From Hyperoodon ampullatus (Eukaryota; Chordata; Mammalia; Artiodactyla; Ziphiidae): a stretch of DNA of 64,000 nt. This document shows positions 11,090-24,000 of the stretch, piece after piece. Each line of letters begins with the position of its first letter. Positions within the stretch are counted from its first letter, which is position 1. The position numbers and the translations under genes were made by a program. The DNA lies in NCBI GenBank assembly GCA_949752795.1, contig OX457061.1:31376425-31440424 (forward strand). The letters are read 5' to 3'. The notes beneath the pieces were generated by a model. That model did not search any database. It saw nothing but the letters and a program-made list of their open reading frames with translations, and was not told the DNA's origin.

Positions 11090-12957
11090 CTTTAAATGTA
11101 ACTTGACTGAATTCTCTATTCAGAAGACATAGAGTAGCTGAATGGATAAAAAAAAATAAGACCCATCTATATGCTGCCTGCAAGAGACTCACTGCAGATG
11201 TGAGGAGAGAAATAGACTGAAAGTGAAGGGATGGAAAAATATATTCCATGCAAATGGAAGCCCAAAGAAAGTTGGGATAGCTATACTTATATCAAACAAA
11301 ATAGACTTTAAAACAAAGACTAATTAGAAAGAAGGGCGTTACATAATGATAAAGGGGTCATTTCTAATAAGAGGATATATAACATTTGCAAATATTTATG
11401 TACCAACGTAAATATATAAAGCAAATGTTAACAGACCTAAAGAGAGAAATAGAGAGCAAAACAATAATAGTAGGGGACTTATTGAAGTCCCCTCACTTAC
11501 AACAATGGATAGATCACTAGACAGAGAATCAAGAAGGAAACATTGCCCCAAAGGACATATTAGACTAGATAGACTTAACTAAAGATATAGACAGGACATT
11601 CCATCCAAAAGCAACAGAATACATATTCTTCTCAAGCACACATGGAATATTCTCCAGGATTCATCATATGTTAGGTCATAAAACAAGTCTTAATAAATTT
11701 AAGAAGATGAAAATTGTATCAAGAATCTTTTCCAGCTAGAATAGTATGAAACTGGAAATTGTTTACTAGGAAGAAAACTGGAAAAATCACAAACATGTGG
11801 GAATTAAACATAATGCTATAGAACAACCAGTGGGTCAGTGAAGAAATAACAGAGAAATCAAAGAAATACCTTGAGACAAAAATGGAAATACAACATTCCA
11901 ATCTTATGGGATGCAGCAAAAGTAGTTTTAAGAGGGAAGTTCATAGCAATAAATGCCTACCTCAAGAAATGAGAAAAATCTCAAATAACCTAACTTTATA
12001 CCTTAAGGAACTAGAATAAGAACAAATGAAGCCCGAAGTTAATGGAAGGAAGGAAATAACATAGAGCAGAAATAAATGAAATACAGACTAAAAGGCCAAT
12101 AGAAAAGACCAAACTAAGAGTTGGTTCTTTGAAAAGATAAACAAAATTAACAAACCTTCAGTTAGACTCACCAAGAAAGAAAACGAGAGAACTCAAGTGG
12201 ATAAAATCAGAAATGAAAGAGGAGATGTTACAACTGATACCATGAAAATACAAGGGATTGAGACTGCTATGAACACTTGTATGCCAACAACTTGGACAAC
12301 CTAGAAGAAATAGACATACTTCTAGAAACATAAAACCTGTCAAGACTGAATCACAAAGAAATAGAAAATCTGAATAGACCAGTTACCAGTAAGGAGATTG
12401 TATCAGTGATCAGAAACCTCCCAACAAATAAAAATTCAGGACCAGACAGTTTTGCTGGTGAATGCTACCAAACATTACAAGAATTAATACCAATCCTTCT
12501 CAAACTCTTCCAAAAATAAAAGATGAGGGAATGCTTCCAAACTCATTTTACAAGGCCAACGTTACCATGAAACCAAAACCAGACAAGGATGCCACAAGAA
12601 AAGAAAATTATAGGGCAATATCCCTGATGGGCATAGATGCAAAACCCCCCAACAAAATATTAGCAAACTGAATTCAACAATACATTAAAAAGATTATACA
12701 TCGTGATCGAGTGGGATTGATTCCAGGGATGCAAGGATGGTTCATCATCTGCAAATCAATCAGTGTGATATATCACATTAACAAAATGAAGGATAAAAAT
12801 CATATAATCTCAATAGATACAGAAAAAGCATTTGACAGAATTCAGCATCCATTTACAATAAAAACTCTTAACAAAGTGGGTGTAGAGGGAATGTACCTCA
12901 ATATAATAGAGGCTATATATGACAAGCCCACAGCTAACATCATAACCAGGGCATTAT
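11090..12957 (+). pseudogene. L1 ORF2 N-terminal half, broken
   Basis: It begins at the endonuclease domain, with 'LQETH'-like sequence near 11170 and ISNKIDFK-like sequence near 11300. It continues through the linker to the start of the reverse transcriptase, with [18 protein letters not shown] near 12570-12630 and [20 protein letters not shown] residues near 12700-12745. The frame at 12711-13106 is open across the deletion junction and so fuses RT sequence to 3'UTR-derived codons after about codon 83. Many stops occur upstream. The catalytic YxDD box is lost in the deletion. Confidence 0.8.
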
Positions 12958-13491
12958 GCCTGGTGAAAAAAATGAGACAAAGACAAATACAGTATGATCT
13001 CATTTATGTGTGGAATCTAAAATTTAAAAAAACGCGAGCTCATAGATACAGAGAACAGATTAGTGGTTGCCAGAAGTGGTGTTGGGGGCTTGGTGAAATG
13101 GGTTAAAAGGAGTCAAAAAGTTCAAACTTCCAGTTATAAACAAATAAGTCATCAGTTTGTAACGTATAGCATGGTAACTGTTGTAATACTGTATTGCATA
13201 TTTGCAAGTTGCTAAGAGAGTAGATCTTAAAAATTCTCATCACATAAAAAAATTTTTGTGTGCTGTGAGTGGTGACGGATGTTAACTAGACTTATTGTGG
13301 TGGTTATTTCATAATATATGCAGATATCGAATCATTTTGTACACCTGAAACTAGTATAATATTATATGTCAATTACACCTCAATAAAAAAAAAAGTGTTT
13401 TGAATCTTTTCTTCTTTTTCACTTTCCCCTCTCAGTTTTAGGAAACAGAAAACATTTGTATTTAAATTCAAAATTGAACTTTTTTTTTCAG

Positions 13492-13707
13492 ATAACCGTG
13501 ATGATTACAGGGACTGATGGTACGGCTTTTGCTTGTTTTGAGGATACATTGATTAGGATTCTGTTTGGCTGGCAGTAGCGGTTTTCGTCATGTGAAAAGA
13601 GAAGTGAAACAGAGTCATCTCTCAGTGGTACTGGTTCACCGACCTCAAAACCTATAGCTGATGCTTCAGATAAAGTTCAAAAGAAACATACTAAGAAGAC
13701 TGACTAA
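13492..13707 (+). pseudogene. Possible exon or coding remnant, unidentified
   Basis: A T-rich tract and CAG at 13481-13491 resemble a splice acceptor. The following frame reads 72 codons to TAA at 13705-13707, with a single in-frame TAG at 13576-13578. The second part is Ser/Thr/Lys-rich (it contains SGTGSPTSKP and ends KKHTKKTD), which looks more protein-like than the surrounding AT-rich sequence. A second acceptor-like CAG lies just before the TAG, so an exon starting there is also possible. I do not recognise the protein. Chance is a serious alternative, since the whole frame is short and no donor, polyadenylation site or homologue can be shown. Confidence 0.25.
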
Positions 13708-14870
13708 ATTTACTTGATGAGCTTTAGAAGGCAAAAAATTTTCTTTTTCTTATCTACCTGTCAGATTGTGATAAATATTTCTATGCAAATGATATAAAAT
13801 AGAGATTATATATAAGGATTAGAGGTGACCAAAAGAGAATTTCTTTCTGTTTCAGGGAGACTCTCCCTTTCTGGATTGTAATTTCCTGAGTGTTATGAGT
13901 GTATGTGAAATGGTTTTTCTAAGTTATATATAAAGGATTCAATTGTGATTTTTAAAATAGTTTTATATTGATAAAAGGCTAGTGTTTTTGAATGTTAGAA
14001 AAAGTAAACCTACTGTCATTGCAAAATAACAAAAATTAAAGTTTTATTGTTTAATCTAGATATTTTCATACGTGTTTTTTATTCGAATCTCTTTGAGCTT
14101 TAGTTTAGCAAAATTAAACTTTTATTACACATTACCATTATAATTCTTAGATATGGAAAACAATTCCTGTTTAATTTTGAGTACTAGGAAAAGTAAACTT
14201 TACCTAAATCACTTTATATTATGAATGAAAATAAATTATTAGCTTATATTTCAGAAATAAACATTGTATATTTTGCCCACATTAAATGGAAATATCTGAA
14301 ATTTTATTTAATTTTTTTCTAGTAGTATTTTTCAGTGAGAGCAGAGTATTATTAGTCTTAATCATAAGTGTGTTTCATGCCCTTGTTTAAACTATTTCTT
14401 TTTTCTCAAAAGAAAATCAAAGGTATAGTTTTTAATAAGTTACTAAGTCTATGTTTTGCTTTGCAAGTTTTGAGGAGCTTATTTTTTTCTCTCTCCTTAA
14501 AATACATTTGTTTTAACTGTAGGAGAAATTATTCTTCTCAGCATTTCATATATTCTTAAGTATTATTTCAATTTAAAAATTTCACCTTTGTCGTCTTTTT
14601 AATGGGTACTTTTCAGTTTTCTAGTTGAATGTCTCTTACTAGTTTACATAGGTTATATTTTAATGTACATGTACACATATTTTTAGTATTATTTTAAATT
14701 AAAACTAGTTACCCTTATGTAAAAATGCTCAGCTCTAATGAGAATTGTCCTCAGGCATTTGATAACAACCACCTAATTAAGAAGAAACAAACTAAAATCT
14801 TGTATGGTAGTAGTCTATTTGAATGAAGAACGATGAAGTGAAATTTGGTACCTTATTGGCAAAAATAATT

Positions 14871-14892
14871 AAAAGAAGAAGAAGAAGAAAAG
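14871..14892 (+). repeat. (AAG)n short microsatellite
   Basis: About five AAG units in a row. Confidence 0.8.
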
Positions 14893-15558
14893 GTACTAAA
14901 TCATGTTAGATTTTCTTATTTTATTTTGTAGTTTAAAAGCCCAGTTATAATTTTAAAACTTTGTGACTGACATGATTTCTTCTACCAAGACCATGAGCCT
15001 GCAAAAAGTTAGTATGTATCAGGCATCTTCGGATGGTATAGAACTACTCAAATCATATTCAAGTTAGAAGTCTTGATATTTAAAATTTTTAACAAATATA
15101 AACACCAGCAGGGATTATACTTTTGTTAAAAAAATTTGGGGGGTGGAGGACCTTTGATAGCCTTGGGATGCTAAGAAGTTTATTTTTAATATTCTGACAG
15201 AAGGCATTAAATATTTAAGAGTTCTGTATTGCATTTGACACTCTTGTAGTTAAAAACTTTTCCCAGTTAACATGTTGCTAATTACTGACTTAGTTTTGAA
15301 GTTTGGGTTTAACTGTAGTTGAAATGTTAGGAATCTTATTTTATACTTGTATTAAAGACAAATTTATTAAAATAAGTTATTTAGCACCAATGGAATATTT
15401 TATCATTTTTATGTTTTTTCTATTTTTCTTGATTTAGGACTTTATAACTCCTTTGGCCTTTCGACTGATATATGGTATATGTTCAGTGATTACTGTCCGA
15501 ATGAGATGTACAACCTTTATGGAACAAACTTTTATTAATCTGTGCAAGTATCCTATAA

Positions 15559-15560
<2 letters not shown>

Positions 15561-15593
<33 letters not shown>

Positions 15594-15784
15594 GGTACGC
15601 GGGCCTCTCACTGCTGTGGCCTCTCCCGTTGTGGAGCACAGGCTCCGGATGCGCAGGCTCAGTGGCCATGGCTCACGGGCCCAGCTGCTCCGCAGCATGT
15701 GGGATCCTCCGGGACCGGGGCACGAACCCGTGTCCCCTGCATCGGCAGGTGGACTCTCAACCACTGCGCCACCAGGGAAGCCCC
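15561..15784 (-). mobile_element. CHR-family SINE (short type)
   Basis: The minus strand reads GGGCTTCCCTGGTGGCGCAG at the tRNA-derived head, then a B-box-like GGTTCGTGCCC, ending in a 31-base A tail (T run 15561-15591). TSD TATAACC(TTT) lies at 15554-15560 and 15788-15794. The long pure tail points to a recent insertion. Confidence 0.95.
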
Positions 15785-15794
15785 TCGTATAACC

Positions 15795-16394
15795 TTTAAT
15801 TCAAGGTTTTTAGGAAAAAGCTATACTGGAGTACATAGCTTAGGTTTGAAACCTCCCACCCTTAATCTATTCATGCTGCCTGCAGAGACTTGACTGGATT
15901 TGCAAAGCAGATTGTTAGACTCCTTAACCAACGTGTAGCATGAATGAAGCCTGTGGGCCTGCTTCACACAGTCATAGGTGGCACTGAGAAAGTCAAGATC
16001 TGGTAGGTCTCGTTAAATAGGAGCCAAGAAGGTGGCAAAAACATGGGCTGACTAACTCAGTGATCTCACCCTCCAGTAAAATATGGCCCAATTAATATCA
16101 AACTGATTTATCAGATTAGTCACTCTTCCTTGCTGAGTGTGCAGGGGCTGGAGAGGGACCAGATAATGTAGAGTGAGTGGATTTCAGTGGAAATTCCAGC
16201 TTTCTTGTAGGCAGAGACCAAAAAGGAGAGAATAGGGGAGACGTTCCCTCTGTAGTGTATTTTTTTGGTCTTATTCCTGTAAGGCCTACATCATTCCATT
16301 AAAATCTACCTCAGATCACAAGTTGATTGCAATTGAGTGATATGTTAGAAATGGAATAACGTGTACAAGAATACCCTCTCCCCCACTGCTTTCT
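15795..16394. other. Unassigned DNA
   Basis: No recognised gene or repeat. Confidence 0.4.
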
Positions 16395-16640
16395 TGGTGT
16401 TTACATTTTACTGGTGGTGAGACATACAATGAGCAAACAGATGTGTTCTTGTGGTAATACTAAAGGTTATGAATATATATTAAGCAGGACACAAGGATAG
16501 AAAGTGAGAATTGGGGGTACTTGTTAATTAGGAGTTAGAAAAGGCCTTTCTGTTAAAATTGTATTTTACCAGAGACCTGAAGGAAGTGGGTGGGGCAGGC
16601 CGGGCAGACATCTGTGTTAAGTGCAAGGGTCATTCTGTTT
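16395..16640 (+). repeat. Old mammalian dispersed repeat, family not named
   Basis: Words such as 'accagagacctgaaggaagtgg' and 'cagacatctgtgttaagtgcaa' recur in mammalian genomes in the same repeat type as 47815-48420. I do not assign a family name. Confidence 0.45.
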
Positions 16641-16789
16641 CTTCATATACTTGACTTTGATTATGTACTTTTTTCCAAAAAATTACTTAATTTATTTTTC
16701 TTATTTAGTATAGTTTCACACTTGTAGTTTTTAACAGACATATTTCTTTGAGAGAATTTATTTTTGTTTCTACAGTTTGTTCTTTTTTT

Positions 16790-17795
16790 AAGGTAAAATT
16801 CACATACAATGAAATGCATAAGTTGTAAGTGTATATTTAAAGAGTTGGCAAATACATACAACTATACAGCCTGAACTCCTATCAAGAGATAGAACATTGC
16901 CAGTGCCTCAGGAAGTTCCTTTCTAATTAATGCACACCCTCCCCCACAACTGAATAGAAATAAAATCATGCAATATATTCTCTTCGGCGTAAGACTTCTT
17001 TTAAATGACATAATGTTTTTGAAATTTATCTTGTTGTATTTATCAGTAGTTCATTCCTTTTAATTGCTTGGTAGCATTGTACTATATGAATATGTTGCAG
17101 TGTGTTTATCCTATTGATGCACATCAGGGCTGTTTCTAGTTTGGGATATTCTGAATAAGCTACTAGGAACATTTTTGTACAGTTCTTCTGGGGAACATAT
17201 GTTTTTTATTTCTCTTGAGCAAATACCTAGGAGTAGAATTATGTTTAGTTGTAAAAAAAACCCACTAGACCTCTTTTCCAAAGTAGTTGTACCATTTTAT
17301 ACTTCACAACAATGTATGAGAGTTCCAGTTGCTCTACATTCTTATCAAGGATTATTGTTGTCAAGCATTTTAATTTTGTCCATTTCCAATGGGTGGCTTG
17401 TAGTTTTTAAGGTTTTAATTTGCATTTCCCTGATGAGGAGTGGTGTAGAACACTTTTGTGTGTGTGTTCTTATTGGCCGTTTGTGTATCTCCCTCAGTAA
17501 AGTGTCTCTTCAGACCTTTGCCCATATTATATTGGATTTGTCTTTTTATTATTAAGTAGTAGGAGTTCTTCATGTATCTTGGATATCCATTCTTTGTTAA
17601 ATAGGTGTTTTGTACATATTTTCTTTCTCAGGTGTGGACTACCTCTTCATTTTTATAATGATGTCATTTAATGAGCACACATTTTTAATTTCAAAGTCTA
17701 ATTTCCCAGGATTTTATTTTACAGTTATTGTTTTCTGTGTCTTAAGAAACGTTTTCCTACCTCCAAGTCATAAATATATTTGCCCATCAAGGAAC
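16790..17795 (-). mobile_element. Ancient L1 3' fragment (ORF2 end and 3'UTR)
   Basis: Antisense L1 sequence from the 3'UTR ('aggtaaaattcacatacaatg') through the C-terminal ORF2 region ('ttgcatttccctgatgagga', 'gagttcttcatgtatcttgg') to 17795. It is heavily diverged. The plus frames at 17175-17804 are antisense shadows of ORF2. Confidence 0.75.
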
Positions 17796-19280
17796 CCCAA
17801 ATAAAGGAGTACCTAGTTTTATTCTGAGAAACACTTAAAAGAGAAACACTTTATGCTACTATGTAAAGTAATGATTATGTTACTCAGCAAGTCGCTAAGG
17901 CCTAATTTTTTGTTCTGCTTCTCAAAAAATCACTGCACATCTTATATATGTGGTCACTTTTTCTGTGCTTGTGCTAAAGGTAATACATTATAGGAATTGA
18001 AGACTTTTTTAATGTATGTCTATTTAGGGAGTTTCTGTATGTAGGCTTGTCCTTGGTTTATCACAACTCTGATATTTAAAAGAGATGGTGAATAAGAATG
18101 TGACAACAAAATATATTTAGAACGAAATAAAAAATCTTCTAAGCTCAGTCTAGGTGTGGGATTGGTTGGGAAGGTAGTGGTCCATATTGAAATATATAAT
18201 CCAAGTGCATCTTTGTGGTGACAAAATGTGGACCAGTGATCTGGTATGAAAATGAGTACAGTTTAATTTACATGGCTGATTGTCCGATATTCCATGACAA
18301 TACAAAGTGGCACACTGAATTGAAGTTGAAAACTATTGCTTTCTTCCTACATTTGATCAAGAGAATTAAGATTTAATTGGGATAAAAAAATAAACAATTT
18401 GTATGGTGGGATTATGGTTTGCTATGGGGAAGAGGAAGTGGGGAAGACTCCTGCCAGACAAAGTAACTTCAGATGTATTTTTACCCCTGTAGAGTTGTAT
18501 TAGTGAAGAGAATAAAGTTGATAATGAATATTTGTATTTTTATAAATATTTTATGTAATGTAAAGTTTGACTTAAAAATTCAGTATAATCTCAGTAAAAG
18601 TAGACTGTAGACTGAAACCTTTCTTGAGAATAATATGAAGTGAAAGGAATAGGGTACAGTGGGTGATAAGCAATGTTGTTATATTGACATCTTAATGAGA
18701 TGTGAGAAGAAGTACATAATATCGTGATTAAACTTGCAAAGGACATTCGGTATAATGAAAGCCTGTGTAAGTGACAGGAAAGGACTAATGGTATGCTTGG
18801 AAAATGATTCAACTTATTCAGTTAATAAATGTTGAATTATACAGCTGGGGAGAATTATATAACGCCCAAACCTAAGGAAAAATGCATGCATTTTGTAAAA
18901 ATATGAATAACAAAAATTAATGAAACATTAGCATGTTATAGTCTTTATTTTGAGCAGCTGATATTTTGGGGGTTATATTACTGAGGAAAGAGCAATTCAT
19001 GTTAGAGGACACATTGCTGTCTTTGCCATGACCTTAAAGGACTGTTTTGAAAATAAGATAATGTATATGAAAATGTGTTTGAAACATTATTTTATAGAGA
19101 AGAGTCTAGTTATTTTACAGATAAAACCAGAGTTCTGCAGTTTGGAGTGAAGAATAATGTGCCCCAGTCATTTCTTATGTATAATATTTAAATACCACAA
19201 GCCAGTAAGACAGGAAGTTCAGAAGTCTACTCTCCTCATTACACTGTTACTGTGTTTTATTTTATTGTTATGCTGTGGTG
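17796..19280. other. Unassigned AT-rich DNA
   Basis: About 1.5 kb with no gene or repeat I can support. Confidence 0.45.
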
Positions 19281-19288
19281 ATATAATG

Positions 19289-19509
19289 TTTTTTTGTTTT
19301 TGGGGGGGTTTTTTTTGGCGGTACGCGGGCTCTCACTGTTGTGTCCTCTCCTGTTGCGGAGCACAGGCTCCGGATGCGCAGGCTCAGCGGCCATGGCCCA
19401 CGGGCCCAGCCGCCCCGCAGCATGTGGGATCTTCCCGGACCGGGGCACGAACCCGTGTCCCCTGCGTCGGCAGGTGGACTCTCAACCACTGCGCCACCAG
19501 GGAAGCCCG
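19289..19509 (-). mobile_element. CHR-family SINE (short type)
   Basis: Same body as the copy at 15561-15784, with an impure tail (T runs mixed with G). TSD TATAATG lies at 19282-19288 and 19511-19517. Confidence 0.93.
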
Positions 19510-19517
19510 CTATAATG

Positions 19518-20103
19518 GTATTATTATGGAGGAGCTGAGTCACTCTGTATGGCATTCTGACTCATGCACTTAAGTAATTGTATCATTGCTATCACCGCAC
19601 TACTATGCTGATTATCGGATTCACCTGTGTCTGATCTTTCATGTTCTCAGTTGAATACAAGTTTTCAGAAGCTCACATTATATTTCCCTCTGATTGAGAG
19701 TTTGTATTATGATAAGTTTTGTGGTAATTAAATCCATTTGAACACAATCTTTTAAAACCCTTCTCTCTCCCTCTAAAGTGGTTATGTGTTCAAGAGGCTT
19801 CAGGTTTGGTCCTGCCTCCTTATCTTGAGCAATGTGTTGCTCTTTGTAAAGGAGACTTGAAGCCAAAACTGTCCAGAATCTTTCATTTCCAATCCCTGTC
19901 CGAACCAAATCCATGGGATTCTAGGCCAGCCCAGGGCAGTGGGAATGGCACAGGTTGAGTTGATGGTCGCACCTCAGAGGTGGCCATGATCTGAGTGAAC
20001 AGGTGGTAGGTTGGGGCAAAACGCTGGGGCAGGAAGTGTGGGCAGCAGGAATAAGGCTGAGTATTTCCTTGGAAGATGAGGCTCCTCAAAAAAGTCTCCA
20101 GAG
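19518..20103. other. Unassigned DNA
   Basis: No supported gene. Short frames on both strands (19678-20110) overlap and lack motifs. Confidence 0.4.
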
Positions 20104-20119
20104 CGAACAAGTGCTTTTT

Positions 20120-20405
20120 TTTTTTTTTTTTTTTTTATTTTTGGCTGCATTGGGTCTTCGTTGCTGCTTGTGGTCTTTCTCTAGTTGCAGAGAGGGGGCG
20201 CTACCCTTCGTTGTGGTACGCAGGCCTCTCACTGCGGTGGCCTCTCCTGTTGCGGAGCATGGGCTCCAGTTGCGTGGACTCTAGTAGTTGTGGCCCACGG
20301 GCTTAGTTGCTCCGCGGCATGTGGGATCCTCCCGGACCAGGGTTCGAACCCGTGTCCCCTGCATTGGCAGGCGGACTCCCAACAACTGCGCCACCAGGGA
20401 AGCCC
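20120..20405 (-). mobile_element. CHR-family SINE (long type) with 16-bp TSD
   Basis: tRNA-derived head as in the short type, with an extra internal part ('ggctgcattgggtcttcg') next to the tail. The perfect repeat CGAACAAGTGCTTTTT flanks it at 20104-20119 and 20406-20421. Confidence 0.95.
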
Positions 20406-20421
20406 CGAACAAGTGCTTTTT

Positions 20422-21009
20422 GTGCTGGCACAGTTACCCCCAAGAATCAGGTCTGAAGTAAGGTGGCAGAGGCTAAATCTTCAGCTGCCAGCAAGACTGC
20501 CAATGTGAAGTTCTTTCAGGGCAGTTGTTTAAAGAGGGACAGTCATCCTGTTTCATATGCCACTGAGGTGTTTTAATTTCTAACAGACCTCTTAGCAATC
20601 GATTCTCTTTGTTTCACTTAATACTACCTTGTAGCACACAAACCTGGAACCCCTTATTCCTGCTTCCTTTTTGGTGACTGACTGCCTCCACAAGAGATTA
20701 TATTTAATGTCATTCAAAATACTGGTGGTTTTGCTAAGCCTCTATCCAAGGACAGGAGCCCACTGAAGAGATTCCTTGCAGAAAAAGGAAGATTTGCTTC
20801 AAGGTGCCTTTTAGTCCTTGACTGTATCAAAATGCAGCTGACACCCACTGTAGAAGAGAAATGAAAACACACATTTAAACTCTGACTGGATACTTCCCTC
20901 AGAAGGAGCTCCATTACCTAAAGGAGACAGAAGTTCAGTCAGGGATGAAAGCAAACTAGCAAGGCAAGTAACCTTTGTTAGAAACTAATATTTCTTCAAA
21001 ATAACCTCA
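20422..21009. other. Unassigned DNA
   Basis: No recognised gene or repeat. Confidence 0.4.
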
Positions 21010-24000
21010 GATTTGCATTTAAATTTTTTAATTGATATATACCATTTAGAAAAGTGCACAAATGATGCGTTTGTCTTGTTAAATGATCACAAAGAGAACA
21101 TAGCCATGCAGCCACAACCCAGCTCAAGAAATGAAACATTAGCATTTTTCCTTTTCTAATCACTATTCTTCCCTTCTCAAAGGTAACCAATATCCTGACT
21201 TCTAATACTAGTTGCTGGTTTTGACTGTTTTTGAATTTTATATAATTGGAATTAGACTGTTTATCCTGGTGTCTGGCTTATTTTGTACATATTATGTTTG
21301 TGAGATTCATCCAAGGTACTTTGCATAACTTATAATTCACTCATTTTCATTGCCAGTATTGCATTGTATGACTATATATACTCAATTTGTGTAACCAATC
21401 CATTGTGTTGATAGAAATTTAGATTGTTCTTAGTTTGAGGCTATGAAAATATTCTTTTGCATGTCTTGGTGCCCAGGTACACATATTTTTGTTCCTTACA
21501 TTCTTAGGAGTTAAAGTGCTGGGTCATGAGGTATGAACACATTCACCTGTTGTAGATCCAAAAAGTTTTCCAAGATAATTGGCTTAATTTGCACTCCCAC
21601 CAGCAGTGTATGAGAGTTCCAGTTCCCCCACTTCCTTACCAATGTGAGGTATTCTCTATCTTTTAAATTTAACAATTCTGGTGAGGGTATAGTAGTATCT
21701 TGTGTTTTAAAATTTGTTTTTCCCTGATAACTAATGAAGTTGAACACTTTTTGAATAAGCTTATTGGCTATTTGGATATACTCTTCTGCAAAGTGTCTGT
21801 TCCAGTTTCTTGCCCATTTTTTTCTGTTGGGTTGTCTGTCCTTGTGTTTGGGTATAGGGTCATGTGTATGTGCTTGTGTGTGTGTATAAATGGGTACTTT
21901 GGATATGAACTCCTTGGCAGTTCCTTGGATTGCAAATATGTTCTTCCACTCTGTCAGCTTGCATTTTCACTCTCTTAATAGTTTAGTACCATGAACATAA
22001 ATTATGAATTTTAATGTCCAATTTAACAATGTTCCCTTTATGATTGATTAATGCTTTTTTTATCTTATTTAAGAAATCTTTTTTCTTTTTTCTTTTTCTC
22101 TATGGATATCAAGTTGGTCCACCATCATTTATTGAAAAGTGCCACTTTGTCATAAATCAGAGATCCATATGTGCATTAAAATGCTTTGGACCCTGTTTGT
22201 TATATTATTCTATCTGCATATGTGCTATACATTCATTGGCTTAACTACAGTAGCTGTATAAATCTTAATATCCAGTAGAGTAAATCCTTCCACTTTGATC
22301 TGTTTTCACAGTTTTCTTGTCTATCCTTGGCCCCATTTGCTTCCATATAAATTTTGGCATTATCTTGTCAATTTCTACAAAAATAACTTGCTGGAGTCTT
22401 TATTGAAATTTAAAAAATTAGGATTTAAACAAATTTATTTAAATTTTAAAGATTTAAATTTTACTTTCACCTATTCCTTCTTGAATGCTCTTCCTTTCTT
22501 TATATGGATTGAGTTTCTGACCTATATTATTTCCTTCTCCCTAGACAAGTTATCTTAACACTTCTTGCAAGGCAGATCTACTGACAACAAATTTCCTCAA
22601 TTTTTGTTTATCTGAGAAATTATTTTCCTTTACTTCTGAAGGAAATTTTTCAAGGTACAGAAGTCCAGGTTGGTGTTTTGTTTTTTTTCCTCTCTCAACA
22701 TTTAGATATTTCACTCCATCTCTCTTGCATACATGGTTTCTAAGAAGTCAGATGTAATTCTTATCTTTATTCCTCTATAGTTACAGTGTTTTTTCCCACT
22801 GGCTTCTCTGAGGATTCTTTCTTTATCTTTGGTTTTCTTTATTTTGAAAATGATAGGCGTAACTCTGGGGATTTTTTTTGTTTGTTCTTTTGAGGGCTTT
22901 TTTTTTTTTTTTTACATTTAACTGGTATTCTCTGAGCTTCCTGAGTCTATGGTTTGGCATCTGACATTAACCTGGGTAAATTCTCAGTAATTATTACTTC
23001 AAGTATTTCTTCTGTCCCTTTTTCTCTTTCTTCTCCTTCTGGTATTCCCATTACATGTATGTTATACCTTTTGTTGTTTTCCCACAGTCCTTGGATATTC
23101 TGATCCTTTTTTTCAGTCTTTATTTTCTTTGCTTTTTGGTTTTTGAGGATTCTATTGATATATCCACTAACTCAGAGATTCCTTCCTCAGCCATGCCCAG
23201 TCTTCTAAATAGGCTCTTCAAAGGCAGTCTTCATTTCTGTTATAGTGTTTTTGATCTGTAGCATTTTTTTGTTGTTGTTCTTTCTTAGGATTTTTATATC
23301 TCTGCTTACATTGCTTGCCCATCAGTTCTGGCATTTTGTCAACTTTATCCATTATAGCCCTTAGCATGTTAATCATAGTTATTTTAAATTCCCAGTCTAA
23401 TAATTCCTGCATCCCTTCCATGTCTCATTTTTATGCTGGCTCTGTTACTTCAAATTGTATTTTTTGACTTTTGGTATGCCTTCTAATTTTTTCTTGATAG
23501 CCAGACATCATGTATTGAGTAAAAGGAACTGCTGTAAATTGGCTTTTAGGAATGTGGTGGTGAGGTGGGTGGGGGGAAGCATTTTGTAGATTTATGATTA
23601 GGTCTCAGTCTTTTAGTGAGCCTGTGCCTCAGGACTGTGAACTTCATAAGTGTTTCTCAGTTTGATAGGATGGCTAGAGGGGGCTGAAATTGGGTATTTC
23701 CCTTCCCCAGGTCAGTTAGGCTCTGATGATACCCCATAAGTTTAGGCTCTGGTTATATTCCTCTTAGGGCAGATCTTTTTAAGGAAAGAGTGCTCTTATT
23801 TCAAAATGGTTCCTCCCTGCCCCCCCACCAGCCCCTTGCTGTAAGCCCAAGGGGATTTTTTCTCCAGTATTTACTATGGGAAACCTAATCGAGGTTCTGC
23901 AGGTTAAGTCTCACAATATTGTGGGGGACAACTTATGACTAGGTCCCTCTGCAGTTTTTAACTCTCAGAGTTGTCTACACTCAGCCTTCGGCAATTCATC

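Larger units (their letters stand above)
9826..13396 (+). mobile_element. Ancient L1, plus strand, internally deleted
   Basis: Ordered ORF1, inter-ORF spacer, ORF2 endonuclease and first part of the reverse transcriptase, then a sudden jump at about 12958 into the L1 3'UTR and A tail (13385-13394). About 2 kb of ORF2 is missing at the jump. No convincing target-site duplication was found. Divergence is much higher than in the L1 at 5582-7038. Confidence 0.85.
13397..15560. other. AT-rich single-copy-like DNA
   Basis: More than 2 kb with no recognised interspersed repeat, which is unusual in this window. It holds one exon-like frame (13492-13707) and an (AAG)n tract near 14871-14892. The A+T-rich character would fit a 3'UTR or intron, but no gene can be assigned. 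Confidence 0.5.

Noticed and set aside
15453..15893. 146-codon frame across a SINE
   Set aside because: Runs through a poly-T tail and SINE body; the same peptide family recurs at every CHR copy.
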